NCBI RefSeq assembly: GCF_014648815.1
Contig: NZ_BMRV01000012.1
Location: 62,001-126,000 of the forward strand
Source of the DNA: Streptomyces flaveolus
GTDB lineage: Bacteria; Actinomycetota; Actinomycetes; Streptomycetales; Streptomycetaceae
Length of the DNA stretch: 64,000 nucleotides
Direction: 5' to 3'
Position 1 is the stretch's first letter, and every line of letters starts with the position of its first letter. The translations under genes were made by a program, and so were the position numbers. Below the pieces are notes generated by a model. It saw only the letters and a list, made by a program, of their open reading frames with translations, was not told the DNA's origin and did no database searches. Shown one piece after another: positions 1-8,013 of this stretch.

Positions 1-727
1 TCAGCACCACCGTGAGCAGGACGCACGCCGCCATCGACGCGAACAGCACGCCCAGCAGCGAGGTCTGCCCGCCGATCAGGAACATGTCGATGTAGGTGCG
101 GCTCAGCGCGGGCACCGCCGCGCCCACCGCCACCAGCAGCAGGCTCGCCAGCACGGCGGCGGGCAGGGTGCCCGCGGTGCCGCGCAGCCGGGCCGGCATC
201 GCGCCGAGCACGCCCGGCCTGCGACCGCCCCGGGCGAAGTTCTCACCGGGCTCCATGGTCAGCACGACCCCGGTGAAGCTGCCGTCGAAGTCCTCCAGGG
301 ACACGAAGCGGCGGCCCTTGCCCGGGTCGTTGATGAACACCCCGCGCCGGCCGAAACGCCGGCCCATGCCGTCGTAGACGACGTAGTGGTTGAACTCCCA
401 GAACAGGATGGCCGGCGCCGTCACCTCGGCGAGGGCGGCCAGGTCCATCTGCATGCCCTTGGCGGTGAAGCCGTAACTGCGCGCCGCCTTGAGCAGGTTG
501 CTGGCGCGCGAACCGTCGCGGGAGACACCGCAGGCGATGCGCAGCTCCTCCAGCGGGACGTGCCGGCCGTAGTGGCCCAGCACCATCGCAAGGGAGGCGG
601 CGCCGCACTCCACGGCCTCCATCTGGAGCACGGTGGGCGTACGGACGGTCTTCGCCCGGCCCTTGGGAACCTTGCGCCTGGGCGGGGCGGCACGGCGTCT
701 GCCCCGGGTGTCGGTCGCGGTACTCAC
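1..727 (-). CDS. NHLM-type bacteriocin ABC transporter with C39 peptidase (partial)
   Basis: This is the N-terminal 242 codons of a transporter that would cleave a double-Gly leader and export the peptide. The start is GTG at 727, which overlaps the upstream stop as GTGA, so the two genes are translationally coupled. The peptidase C39 domain shows the catalytic Cys in QMEAVECGAASLAMVL (about residue 38), the His in FNHYVVYDG and the Asp in INDPGKG. A basic N-terminal stretch of about 25 residues precedes it. Two hydrophobic segments begin after residue 185 (LPAAVLASLLLVAVGAAVPAL and the one at the edge), as expected for the membrane part. The ATPase domain lies outside the window. The domain order is that of the NHLM bacteriocin family (known family); the substrate is inferred to be the small precursor at 1632-1847. 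Confidence 0.88.
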   Translation of the reverse strand, partial: MSTATDTRGRRRAAPPRRKVPKGRAKTVRTPTVLQMEAVECGAASLAMVLGHYGRHVPLEELRIACGVSRDGSRASNLLKAARSYGFTAKGMQMDLAALAEVTAPAILFWEFNHYVVYDGMGRRFGRRGVFINDPGKGRRFVSLEDFDGSFTGVVLTMEPGENFARGGRRPGVLGAMPARLRGTAGTLPAAVLASLLLVAVGAAVPALSRTYIDMFLIGGQTSLLGVLFASMAACVLLTVVL

Positions 728-1530
728 GGCAGCAGCCAATCGACGGGACGCTGCCCGGCCAGCCGGATGGAGCCCGTGGCCAGCGTCATGGAGGTCAGGT
801 CGTACGGCGGTCCGTCCGCGGACGACCACGCGTAGCCGCTCTTCGTGGACTTCGAGGTGTCGAGGCGCACCGTCACGGCCACCGGCCTGCCGTCCTTGGT
901 GAACTGCTCGCCGAGCTGGCCGTCCCCGAGGAACGCGCCGATCGACTGTGCCGACTGGGCCGAGCGGTCCACCGCCTTCACATGGCCCCTCAGCACGCCG
1001 TACTCCTGGGCCGGCACCGACTGGACGGTCAGGTCGACCGGGGCGTCGGCGGGAATGGCGGCGGCGTTCTCGGCGGGGACGTAGACGGTGGCGTAGAGCG
1101 GGTCGCCGGCGTGGGCGACCTTCTCGATCGACGCGACGTCGGCGCCGGTCCGGATGATCTGTCCGACGGTGGCGGCGAGCGCGCTGACCCGGCCCGCGTC
1201 GAGCGAACGGACGACGGTGTCACCCTCGGCGGTGCGGACCTTCAGCACGGGCGAGCCGGCGGCCAGCCGCTCTCCCTGCCGGGCGAGGACCGCGGTGACC
1301 TGGCCGGAGACCGGGCTCTGCAGGACGTAACTGCCCTGCCCGTGGGTGAGGACGGCGGGTGCGCCGACCGTGGAGGTCACCGAGCCGGTCACCGCCCACA
1401 CGGACGCGGCGGCCATCGCGACGACGGTCACGGACAGCACCAGCCAGCCCTGCGGGCGGGCGAAACGCACCGGAAGGTCGAGCTCCTCCGGTGACTGGAG
1501 TTTGGCGAGGGCCTGTTGGCGGAACTGCAC
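724..1530 (-). CDS. HlyD-like membrane fusion protein of the NHLM secretion system
   Basis: The gene encodes 268 residues from a GTG start. The N-terminus MQFRQQALAKLQSPEELDLP is typical of the short adaptor proteins paired with NHLM peptidase transporters. One membrane segment lies at about residues 29-48 (WLVLSVTVVAMAAASVWAV). A biotinyl/lipoyl-like beta region follows (YVLQSPVSGQVTAVLARQGE). It would sit in the membrane and help the ABC partner export the peptide across the envelope. It overlaps the transporter by 4 bases and lies 101 bases after the precursor gene, with a strong hairpin in between. No good Shine-Dalgarno is seen before the GTG, but the N-terminal match supports this start. 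Confidence 0.85.
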   Translation of the reverse strand: MQFRQQALAKLQSPEELDLPVRFARPQGWLVLSVTVVAMAAASVWAVTGSVTSTVGAPAVLTHGQGSYVLQSPVSGQVTAVLARQGERLAAGSPVLKVRTAEGDTVVRSLDAGRVSALAATVGQIIRTGADVASIEKVAHAGDPLYATVYVPAENAAAIPADAPVDLTVQSVPAQEYGVLRGHVKAVDRSAQSAQSIGAFLGDGQLGEQFTKDGRPVAVTVRLDTSKSTKSGYAWSSADGPPYDLTSMTLATGSIRLAGQRPVDWLLP

Positions 1531-1581
1531 GTCGGACGTATCCCAGGAGATCGCTAAGAAGCCGTCGGGGAACGGCCGAAA

Positions 1582-1612
1582 AGTCCCGGAGCCGGGGTAC
1601 GGCTCCGGGACT
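1582..1612 (-). terminator. Hairpin between precursor and export genes
   Basis: A perfect 12-bp stem (AGTCCCGGAGCC at 1582-1593 pairs with 1601-1612) has a 7-base loop. It lies 20 bases past the precursor stop and 52 bases before the adaptor start. It can act as a partial terminator or 3-prime stabiliser, so the precursor would be made in excess over the two export proteins. It is a stem without a clear U tract, as is usual for Streptomyces. Confidence 0.7.
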
Positions 1613-1631
1613 CAGCGGCACAAGGGCCCGA

Positions 1632-1847
1632 TCAGAGACCGGCGACCAGGCCGGTGACCGGGGCGGTGTTCAGACCGGTGACACCCTCGACGGTGCCGAC
1701 GGCGGTGTTGAGCAGACCCGAGACCGGGGCGATGCCGTCCACCAGGCCGGTGACGGTGCCGACGGCGTTCACGTTCAGGCCGCCGGAGACGTTGTCGAGC
1801 TCGGCGTCGGAGATCTCGACGGTCTCAACCTGGGGGGTGGAGTTCAT
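1632..1847 (-). CDS. Double-Gly leader precursor peptide, Cys-free
   Basis: The gene encodes 71 residues. The leader MNSTPQVETVEISDAELDNV ends in SGG at residues 21-23, the usual cut site of C39 transporters. The 48-residue core begins LNVNAVGTVTGLVDG. It has no Cys, Lys, Arg or aromatic residue, and is rich in Gly, Val, Thr and Leu. It contains degenerate copies of a GTV-x-G-VTGL unit (VTGLV, VSGLL, VTGLN, VTGLV). A GAAGGGAAG Shine-Dalgarno lies before the ATG. The neighbours on the same strand are the HlyD-like adaptor and the peptidase transporter. Lack of Cys rules out lanthionine or disulfide rings, so it is either an unmodified hydrophobic bacteriocin or surface peptide, or is changed in another way. 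No modifying enzyme is visible, but the cluster continues beyond the left edge. Confidence 0.85.
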   Translation of the reverse strand: MNSTPQVETVEISDAELDNVSGGLNVNAVGTVTGLVDGIAPVSGLLNTAVGTVEGVTGLNTAPVTGLVAGL

Positions 1848-2415
1848 GATGGAACTTCCCTTCGTATAGCCAATTCACAAGGGGGGAGCGGCCCCCTCTG
1901 GGGACAGATGACGGCCGCGACCACGGGCGGCCGGGCGCCCGTTTCCGGAGCCCTCCGCGGCCCCCGCGGTGCGATGGATCAAAGCACGCGGCCGGTCGGC
2001 CCTTCCAATCAATCACCCCTCTCACCTGGCCACTTGCGACGCCGGGGCGCCCAACCGTGCAGGACTGCGCACGTCTTCGAGGCGACTTCTTCACACTGGG
2101 TGCGGCATCGGGCGGCGCGACCCCTTGCCCGCGTCGCCGCGAATCCGGCACTCCCGCCTTAAAGGCGTGGGCGGCACCCGTGGGTTGTGGAGAACGGCCG
2201 TTCGGGGTGACCGGGTTGGGCAGTCGGTGTGCAGATTCGCTGAAGCCCGGATTCCGCTCCGTGAGCGGAACAGGGCGCATCCGTCCGATCACGGAGTGTG
2301 CCGACCGGGCGGGATTGAACGACCCGTCCGGCCCGTGCGTACCAACAGCCATCCAGGCGCCCCCCCGACAGCCGCCGACCGGCGGCACGGACCCCGTCCC
2401 AGGAGGTCGAGAAGG
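1848..2415. promoter_or_regulatory. Divergent intergenic region with two inverted repeats
   Basis: This 568-base gap separates the precursor gene (minus) from the protease gene (plus) and must hold both promoters. Two perfect inverted repeats stand out: the 12-base palindrome GAACGGCCGTTC at 2192-2203, and TTCCGCTC-CGT-GAGCGGAA at 2252-2270. Either could be an operator or a hairpin in the protease leader. I could not pick convincing -35/-10 pairs. Confidence 0.45.
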
Positions 2416-3708
2416 TTGAGTCACAAGCGAATCCCGAAGCGCAAGGCCGCGATGGTGGCAGGCTCGGTGGTCGCGCTCGGCGCCGCCGCCGTCCTGCTGC
2501 CCAACGCCAACGCCTCGCAGGACGGCGGCGGTTCGGACGACACCGCCGCCGCGCCGAGGACACTCAAGGCGGCGGACGCCTCGGATCTCGCCTCACAGCT
2601 CTCCGGACTGCTCGGCGACGCCTTCGCAGGCTCCTACTACGACGCCGGCACACAGCAGCTCGTCGTCAACGTCGTACCCGGCGACAACAACGACGTCGTC
2701 GTGCAGGCGAAGAAGGCGGGCGCGGCCGTCCGCGAGGTGGACAACAGCATCACCGAACTCAGGCGCGGCGCGCAGACCCTGAAGTCCGAGGCGACCATCC
2801 CCGGCACCGCGTGGGCCGTCGACCCCCGGACCAACAAGATCCTCGTCACCGCCGACAGCACCGTCACCGGCGCGGCGTGGGACCGGCTGGAGTCCACCGT
2901 CGAGGGCCTCGGCCCGGGCATGGCCACCCTCAAGAAGTCCGGCGGAGCCTTCAAGACCTTCGTGTCCGGCGGGGACGCCATCTTCGGTGGCGGTGCCCGC
3001 TGCTCGCTCGGCTTCAACGTCACCGCGGCGGACGGCTCGCCCGCCTTCCTGACGGCCGGTCACTGCGGGGTGGCGGCCGAGCAGTGGTCCGACGCGCAGG
3101 GCGGGCAGCCGATCGCCACCGTCGACCAGGCCGTGTTCCCCGGCCAGGGCGACTTCGCGCTCGTCACCTATGACGACCCCGCGACCCAGGCACCGAGCGA
3201 GGTGAACGTCGGGAACCAGACCGTCCCGATCAGCGAGGCGGCGGAGGCGACGGTCGGACAGCAGGTCTTCCGGATGGGCAGCACCACCGGACTGGCCGAC
3301 GGGCAGGTCCTCGGCCTGGACGCCACCGTGAACTACCCCGAGGGCACCGTCACCGGCCTCATCCAGACCGACGTGTGCGCCGAACCCGGGGACAGCGGAG
3401 GCTCCCTCTTCACCCAGGACGGCCTGGCGATCGGCCTCACGTCCGGCGGCAGCGGCGACTGCACGGTGGGCGGCGAGACCTTCTTCCAGCCGGTCACCAC
3501 GGCCCTGCAGGCGGTCGGCGCGACACTCGGCGACGGCGGCGCGGGCGAGCAGGCGGGCGGTGAGGGCTCCGGTGCCGGCGACCAGGCCGGTGGCGCGGAG
3601 GCCGGTGACGGTACGGGGGACGCCGGTGACGGAGCAGGGGCCGGGGACGCCGGCGACGGGCCGGGCACCGGCAGCGCGGACGGCTCCGGCCTGACACACA
3701 CCCGCTGA
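2416..3708 (+). CDS. Secreted S1A (chymotrypsin-fold) serine protease with Gly-rich tail
   Basis: The gene encodes 430 residues from a TTG start chosen because AGGAGGT lies 8 bases upstream (2401-2407) and gives the N-terminus (M)SHKRIPKRKAAMVAG. A basic signal peptide (about residues 1-33) ends near NANA. A propeptide of about 150 residues follows, then the mature protease. The triad is visible as LTAGHC, GDFALVTY and AEPGDSGG. The last 60 residues are almost only Gly, Ala, Asp, Glu and Ser, with no membrane segment, so this may be a flexible wall-spanning tail. It belongs to the streptogrisin/alpha-lytic type (known family). It lies divergent from the peptide-export cluster, and may process or clear that peptide (inference). 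Confidence 0.92.
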   Translation: MSHKRIPKRKAAMVAGSVVALGAAAVLLPNANASQDGGGSDDTAAAPRTLKAADASDLASQLSGLLGDAFAGSYYDAGTQQLVVNVVPGDNNDVVVQAKKAGAAVREVDNSITELRRGAQTLKSEATIPGTAWAVDPRTNKILVTADSTVTGAAWDRLESTVEGLGPGMATLKKSGGAFKTFVSGGDAIFGGGARCSLGFNVTAADGSPAFLTAGHCGVAAEQWSDAQGGQPIATVDQAVFPGQGDFALVTYDDPATQAPSEVNVGNQTVPISEAAEATVGQQVFRMGSTTGLADGQVLGLDATVNYPEGTVTGLIQTDVCAEPGDSGGSLFTQDGLAIGLTSGGSGDCTVGGETFFQPVTTALQAVGATLGDGGAGEQAGGEGSGAGDQAGGAEAGDGTGDAGDGAGAGDAGDGPGTGSADGSGLTHTR

Positions 3709-3780
3709 CCCCGCTGCCCGGCCTCCCCGCGCGGGCACGCTGACCCCACTCCCCGCCCGCTCCGCGCCGGCCCCCGGACC

Positions 3781-3810
3781 GGTCCGGCCCTCCGGCGGGA
3801 GGGCCGGACC
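3781..3810. terminator. Stem-loop after the protease gene
   Basis: A perfect 13-bp stem (GGTCCGGCCCTCC at 3781-3793 pairs with 3798-3810) has a 4-base loop. It lies 72 bases after the protease stop and is probably its terminator. Confidence 0.65.
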
Positions 3811-3894
3811 ACCGCAGGCCGGGGTCTCCGGCGCAGGACGCGCACCGTCTCCTCGACCGTGTGACTCGCCGAACGCGGCCCGCCGGCGGGCAGA

Positions 3895-3932
3895 CGCGGG
3901 CCCGGCCGCGCCGCGGTGCGGCCGGGCCCGCG
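3895..3932. terminator. Second stem-loop before the PP2C gene
   Basis: A perfect 15-bp GC stem (3895-3909 with 3918-3932) has an 8-base loop. It follows the first hairpin by 84 bases, and together they would insulate the protease gene from the phosphatase gene downstream. Confidence 0.55.
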
Positions 3933-4048
3933 AACCCGGCCGACGCTCACCGGCGGGCACGGCACCCGTAGGAGCTCCCGTGCCCGGATCGCGGGTTCCC
4001 CCGCTCACAGGGGCTGCGCGGCCGTCCCATACGCGCTGTAATGGCGAC

Positions 4049-6490
4049 GTGGTCAGTGAGGGCGCCGCGGAACGCGGGACGAGAACGCTGCGTGCCGAGG
4101 GCGCCCTGAAGGCGATCGCGGCCCTCCCGGACCGCCGCGAACGACTGCGCCGAGTCCTCGAACAGGCCCTCGTGTTCGGCGGGGCCGCCTTCGCCGCCGT
4201 GTACACGCCCGGCGAGGACCGCGAGCTGCTCTGCCTCGCCGAGTCGGTCGGCGTGCCGCGGACGCTGTACGGCGTGCGCGACAGCTATCCCGCGGCCGGC
4301 GGCTCCCCGGTCGCCGACGCCCATCGGGGCAGGGCACCGGTGTGGGTCGGCCCCGAGGAGTTCGCCGGGTCCGCCGAGTCGCGGCACGTACCCTCCAGCG
4401 GCTTCTCCCTCGCCGCCCTGCCCGTACCCGGTGACGGCGGCTGTCTCCTCGCCCTGACCGAATGCCCGGGAGGCTTCGGCCCCGAGGACCGGGTCTGTCT
4501 GGAGCTGGTCGCCGCGGCCGCCGTCGGCCCCGTCCCGCCCGCGGCCGCCGAGAGCCAGGAACTGCGGCCGGACGCGTTCTCCCTGGCCATGGACACCGGC
4601 CGGGTCGAGGTCGGCGACGACATCCTGCGGTTGTTCGCCCTCGCCCCGGACGACTTCGACGGCAAGGTCGAGACGCTGCTCGGCCTGACCGTGCCCGAGG
4701 ACCTGCCCTCCCTGATGTCGGTGGTGGAGGCCGACCACATGTCCATCGGCGACCGGGAGCTGGAGTTCCGGGTGCTGCAGCCCACCGGCCCGCCGAAGTG
4801 GCTGCAACTGCGCGGGCGCCTGCTGCCGGGCGGCGACGGCCGGCCCGCCCGCCTCGTCGGCACCGTCGCCGACGCCTCCACCCTGCGCCCCGACGTGACC
4901 GACGTCGCCCGCGTCCAGCGCCTGGCCGCCGCGCTGGCCACGGCGGGCACCGTCCGGGACGTCAGCCAGGCCGTGGTCGCCGCCCTGCGCAGGCCGCTGC
5001 GCGCCGACCGGATCGCCCTGGCCGAGCTGGAGGGTGACCGGCTCGTCGTCACCGTCCTCGACCCGCCCGAACCGGAGTCGTGGCCGGAGCTGTGGCGGCT
5101 GGAGTGGCGCACCGAGTGGCCCGACGCACCCGTCCGTGCCATGCCCACCCTCGCTTCGGCGCTGCGCGAGGGCCGCGCCCAGATCTGGCCCGCCGGCACC
5201 GCGCTGGAACCCGCGCTCGCCGACGTCGGCCCCGGCGGCCTGGCCGTGCTGCCGCTGCCCGCCGCGGGCCGCACGGCCGGCGTCTGCCTGATCGGCTGGG
5301 ACTCCCCGCACGACTTCGGCCCCGACGAGCGCGCCCTGCTCACCGCCTCCGCCGGCCTCGCCGGGCAGGCGCTGATGCGCGCCCACGCCTTCGACGCCGA
5401 GCACGAACTCGTCGGCATGCTCCAGCGCCAGCTGCTCCCGCGCCGCCTGCCGGAGCTGCCCGGCGCGGTCGCCGTCGCCCGCTACCTGCCCAGCACGGCC
5501 GGCCTGGAGCTCGGCGGCGACTGGTACGACGTGATCCCGCTGCCCGACCACCACGTCGCCCTCGTCATCGGCGACGTCCAGGGCCACAGCGCCGGCGCCG
5601 CCACCCTCATGGGCCAGATGCGCACCGCCCTGCGCGCCTACGCCGTCGAGGGCCACCCGCCGGACGTGGTCGTCTCCCGGGCCAACCGACTGCTGACCGA
5701 CATGGGCACCGACCTCTTCGCCACCTGCGCCTACGTCGACCTCGACATGGAGGAGGGCTCCGCCTGGTGCGTCCGCGCGGGACACCTGCCGCCGGTGCTG
5801 CGCCACCCCGACGGCACCACGGAGATCGCGGAGGCGGAGGGCGGCCCGCCGCTCGGCGTGGTGACACAGGCCGACTTCCCGATGAGCCCGCTCCGGCTGC
5901 GGCCCGGCACCCTGATCGCCCTCACCACGGACGGGCTCGTGGAGTCCGCCGACGCCGACATCGACGAGGGCATGGACCGCTTCGCGCACGCGCTGTCCGT
6001 CTCCGACCCCGCCCACCTCGGTCTCGTCGCCGACGCCCTGCTCGGCAACGCCCGCCGCAGCGACGACGTCGCCCTGTTGCTGGTGCGCTACGACGGGATG
6101 GAGACGCGTCCGCTGCGCGAGACCTGGACGGTGTGGCGGCTGCCCGAGGCCGTCCGGCACGCCCGCCGCTTCACCAACCGCACCCTGCGCTCCTGGGGCG
6201 TGCCGGCGGCCGACATCGACGCCGTACTCCTGGTCGTCTCCGAGTTGGTCACCAACGCCCTGGTGCACACCGACGGCAAGGTCCGGCTCGACATCACCCT
6301 GGTCGGCTCCCGGTTGCGCGTCGCGGTCGCGGACGCGTCGCCGCGCACGCCCGTCAAGCCGACCAGTATCGGCTGGGAGGCCACGGGCGGGCGCGGCATC
6401 CTGCTGGTCGAGGCGGTGTCGGCGACGTGGGGGACGCTGCCGGTCAGCGGCGGCAAGCAGGTGTGGAGCGAGATCGCGCTGGGCCGGTGA
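4049..6490 (+). CDS. GAF/PAS-SpoIIE PP2C phosphatase fused to an anti-sigma-type ATPase domain
   Basis: The gene encodes about 813 residues, a cytoplasmic multidomain regulator. In order: an N-terminal GAF-like region, a PAS-like region (about 170-280), a second GAF-like region (about 290-440), the SpoIIE/PP2C phosphatase (about 450-670, with LELGGDWYDVIPL, VIGDVQGHSA and LTTDGLVES), and a C-terminal HATPase_c domain of the SpoIIAB/RsbW type (LVVSELVTNALVHT, then GGRGILLVEAVSATWG). It would dephosphorylate anti-anti-sigma factors, and the kinase-like tail may bind or rephosphorylate them. The start is uncertain: GTG at 4049 has no clear Shine-Dalgarno, and a GTG a few codons on is also possible. 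No sigma factor gene is adjacent. Confidence 0.88.
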   Translation: MVSEGAAERGTRTLRAEGALKAIAALPDRRERLRRVLEQALVFGGAAFAAVYTPGEDRELLCLAESVGVPRTLYGVRDSYPAAGGSPVADAHRGRAPVWVGPEEFAGSAESRHVPSSGFSLAALPVPGDGGCLLALTECPGGFGPEDRVCLELVAAAAVGPVPPAAAESQELRPDAFSLAMDTGRVEVGDDILRLFALAPDDFDGKVETLLGLTVPEDLPSLMSVVEADHMSIGDRELEFRVLQPTGPPKWLQLRGRLLPGGDGRPARLVGTVADASTLRPDVTDVARVQRLAAALATAGTVRDVSQAVVAALRRPLRADRIALAELEGDRLVVTVLDPPEPESWPELWRLEWRTEWPDAPVRAMPTLASALREGRAQIWPAGTALEPALADVGPGGLAVLPLPAAGRTAGVCLIGWDSPHDFGPDERALLTASAGLAGQALMRAHAFDAEHELVGMLQRQLLPRRLPELPGAVAVARYLPSTAGLELGGDWYDVIPLPDHHVALVIGDVQGHSAGAATLMGQMRTALRAYAVEGHPPDVVVSRANRLLTDMGTDLFATCAYVDLDMEEGSAWCVRAGHLPPVLRHPDGTTEIAEAEGGPPLGVVTQADFPMSPLRLRPGTLIALTTDGLVESADADIDEGMDRFAHALSVSDPAHLGLVADALLGNARRSDDVALLLVRYDGMETRPLRETWTVWRLPEAVRHARRFTNRTLRSWGVPAADIDAVLLVVSELVTNALVHTDGKVRLDITLVGSRLRVAVADASPRTPVKPTSIGWEATGGRGILLVEAVSATWGTLPVSGGKQVWSEIALGR

Positions 6491-6609
6491 GGCCGCCGGG
6501 CCCGTCCGCGGGGCGCCGCCCCGCGCCCGGCCGGAACCTCACGGATCGCCGCCTGCCCGCCGGGTACCCGGCACGCGAAGCACACAGCGATCCCACGAGG
6601 GGGTACGTC

Positions 6610-7029
6610 ATGACCCAGTACGTCCGCGACATCATGACCGCCGACCCGGTGACCGTCGAGCCGCAGACCTCGGTCACCGCGGTGGCCCGCATCATGCGCG
6701 ACCAGGACCTCGGAGCCGTCCTGGTGACGGACGGCGACCGGCTGCGCGGACTGGTCACCGACCGCGACCTGGTGATCCGCTCCGTCGCGGAGGGCGGCGA
6801 CCCGGAGGAGACCACCGTGGCCGGCGCGTGCAGCGACGACCTGGTGACCGTCCGCCCCGACGACGAACTCGACCGTGCGATCCGGCTGATGCGCGAACAC
6901 GCCGTACGCCGTGTCCCGGTCGTCGACGAAGGACATCCCGTGGGCATCGTCGCCCTGGGCGACCTGGCCATGGAGCGTGACCCGGGCTCGGCGCTGGGTG
7001 ACATCAGCGTGGCCCGGCCCAACCCGTGA
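6610..7029 (+). CDS. Two-CBS-domain protein
   Basis: The gene encodes 139 residues, almost entirely two CBS domains: residues 6-60 (DIMTADPVTVEPQTSVTAVA through GLVTDRDLVIR) and 73-130 (LVTVRPDDELDRAIRLM through GIVALGDLAME). Such small proteins bind adenine nucleotides or S-adenosylmethionine as sensors; the partner is unknown. GAGGGGG precedes the ATG. It follows the PP2C gene by 119 bases on the same strand and may share its transcript. Confidence 0.9.
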   Translation: MTQYVRDIMTADPVTVEPQTSVTAVARIMRDQDLGAVLVTDGDRLRGLVTDRDLVIRSVAEGGDPEETTVAGACSDDLVTVRPDDELDRAIRLMREHAVRRVPVVDEGHPVGIVALGDLAMERDPGSALGDISVARPNP

Positions 7030-7112
7030 GAACGGGCGCGCCCGTTTCACCGGCGTGCGCCCGGGGACCCGGTCGGGCAACGGCACCGGACACAGAAGGA
7101 AGATGATGCCTC

Positions 7113-7292
7113 GTGATCGCGGACACCAGCGAGAAACCCGTAGTCCGCCGCCTGGAGACGGGCTGGTCCCAAGCCCGCCGCCTGCGCAGCAAGGGCGCCA
7201 TGCGCACCTGGGTACCGGCCGTCGAGGACGGTCACCTCCCGCGCGCGTCGCAGGCGGGCCAGGAATCGAACATCGTCCGGGGCGAGGACTGA
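7113..7292 (+). CDS. Small hypothetical protein
   Basis: The gene encodes 59 residues (V/M-IADTSEKPVVRRLETGWSQ start), basic in the first half and ending in IVRGED. Almost every codon ends in G or C, in contrast with the opposite-strand reading, which supports a real gene. GAAGGA lies 12 bases before the GTG. It follows the CBS gene by 83 bases. I recognise no domain and can assign no function. Confidence 0.5.
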   Translation: MIADTSEKPVVRRLETGWSQARRLRSKGAMRTWVPAVEDGHLPRASQAGQESNIVRGED

Positions 7293-7363
7293 CCGCACCC
7301 CGGGACCGAGATCGTCGAGCGCCGGCCACCGTGCCGGCGCGGCCCGTGTCCGGGCCCGGGGGG

Positions 7364-7948
7364 TCAGCAGTGGGTCTTGGCGAGCAGGTCCAGGATCTCG
7401 GCCGTGGTCCCGGTCTCGCCCAGCCGCGGGAAGATCCGCTCGACACTGTTCCGGTGCGCGTCGGCGTCCATGTCGCTCATGGCGTCGGTGGCGAGCGTGA
7501 CGTGGTAGCCGTGCTCGTGCGCGGCCCGGGCGGTGGATTCGACGCCGATGCTGGTGGCGATGCCGGTCAGCACGATCTGGGTGACGCCCCGGCGGCGCAG
7601 CTGAACGTCGAGTCCGGTGCCGTGGAAGGCACCCCAGTTGCGCTTGGTGACGGTGATGTCGCCGGCATGACCGGCCAGTTCGTCGACCACGACGTCCCAG
7701 CCCTCCGGCCGGGTCCCACCGGCGCCGCCGGCATCGGTCCGGCCGGGCACGGCGTCTGCGCCGTCGGCGGCGAAGGAGACCCGGACCAGCACCACGGGCA
7801 GGTCCCGCGCGCGGAAGGCGTCCGCCAGCTCGGCGCTGCGGGCGACGACGTCGGCGGAGGTGTGGGGCCGGGTCGGCGCGGCGACGATGCCGGCCTGGAG
7901 GTCGATCACGACGAGGGCCGTGCGGGGGTCGAGGGCGGTGACTGCCAT
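7364..7948 (-). CDS. Isochorismatase-family cysteine hydrolase
   Basis: The gene encodes 194 residues starting MAVTALDPRTALVVIDLQAG, with AAAGG upstream of the ATG. Family signs are the Asp in VVIDLQ, the Lys in VTKRNWGAF, and a cis-peptide/nucleophile region reading LTGIATSIGVESTARAAHEHG, followed by LATDAMSDM. In most members the nucleophile is a Cys in G-x-x-T-x-x-C; here that position reads GIATSIGVEST with no Cys, so catalytic activity is doubtful or altered. It lies downstream of the MarR gene on the same strand, 65 bases apart, so the MarR protein may control it. Confidence 0.82.
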   Translation of the reverse strand: MAVTALDPRTALVVIDLQAGIVAAPTRPHTSADVVARSAELADAFRARDLPVVLVRVSFAADGADAVPGRTDAGGAGGTRPEGWDVVVDELAGHAGDITVTKRNWGAFHGTGLDVQLRRRGVTQIVLTGIATSIGVESTARAAHEHGYHVTLATDAMSDMDADAHRNSVERIFPRLGETGTTAEILDLLAKTHC

Positions 7949-8013
7949 GGGGGGCGCCTTTCGGGTGGTTCGGGTGGCTGACGGTGCGCCGGTCCGCCCG
8001 TCGAGCCTCGGTG

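Noticed and set aside
3947..6268. A 773-residue open frame antisense to the PP2C gene
   Set aside because: It has no domain, is very rich in Gly, Ala, Val and Gln, and mirrors a gene with full motifs. It is a shadow frame caused by high GC.
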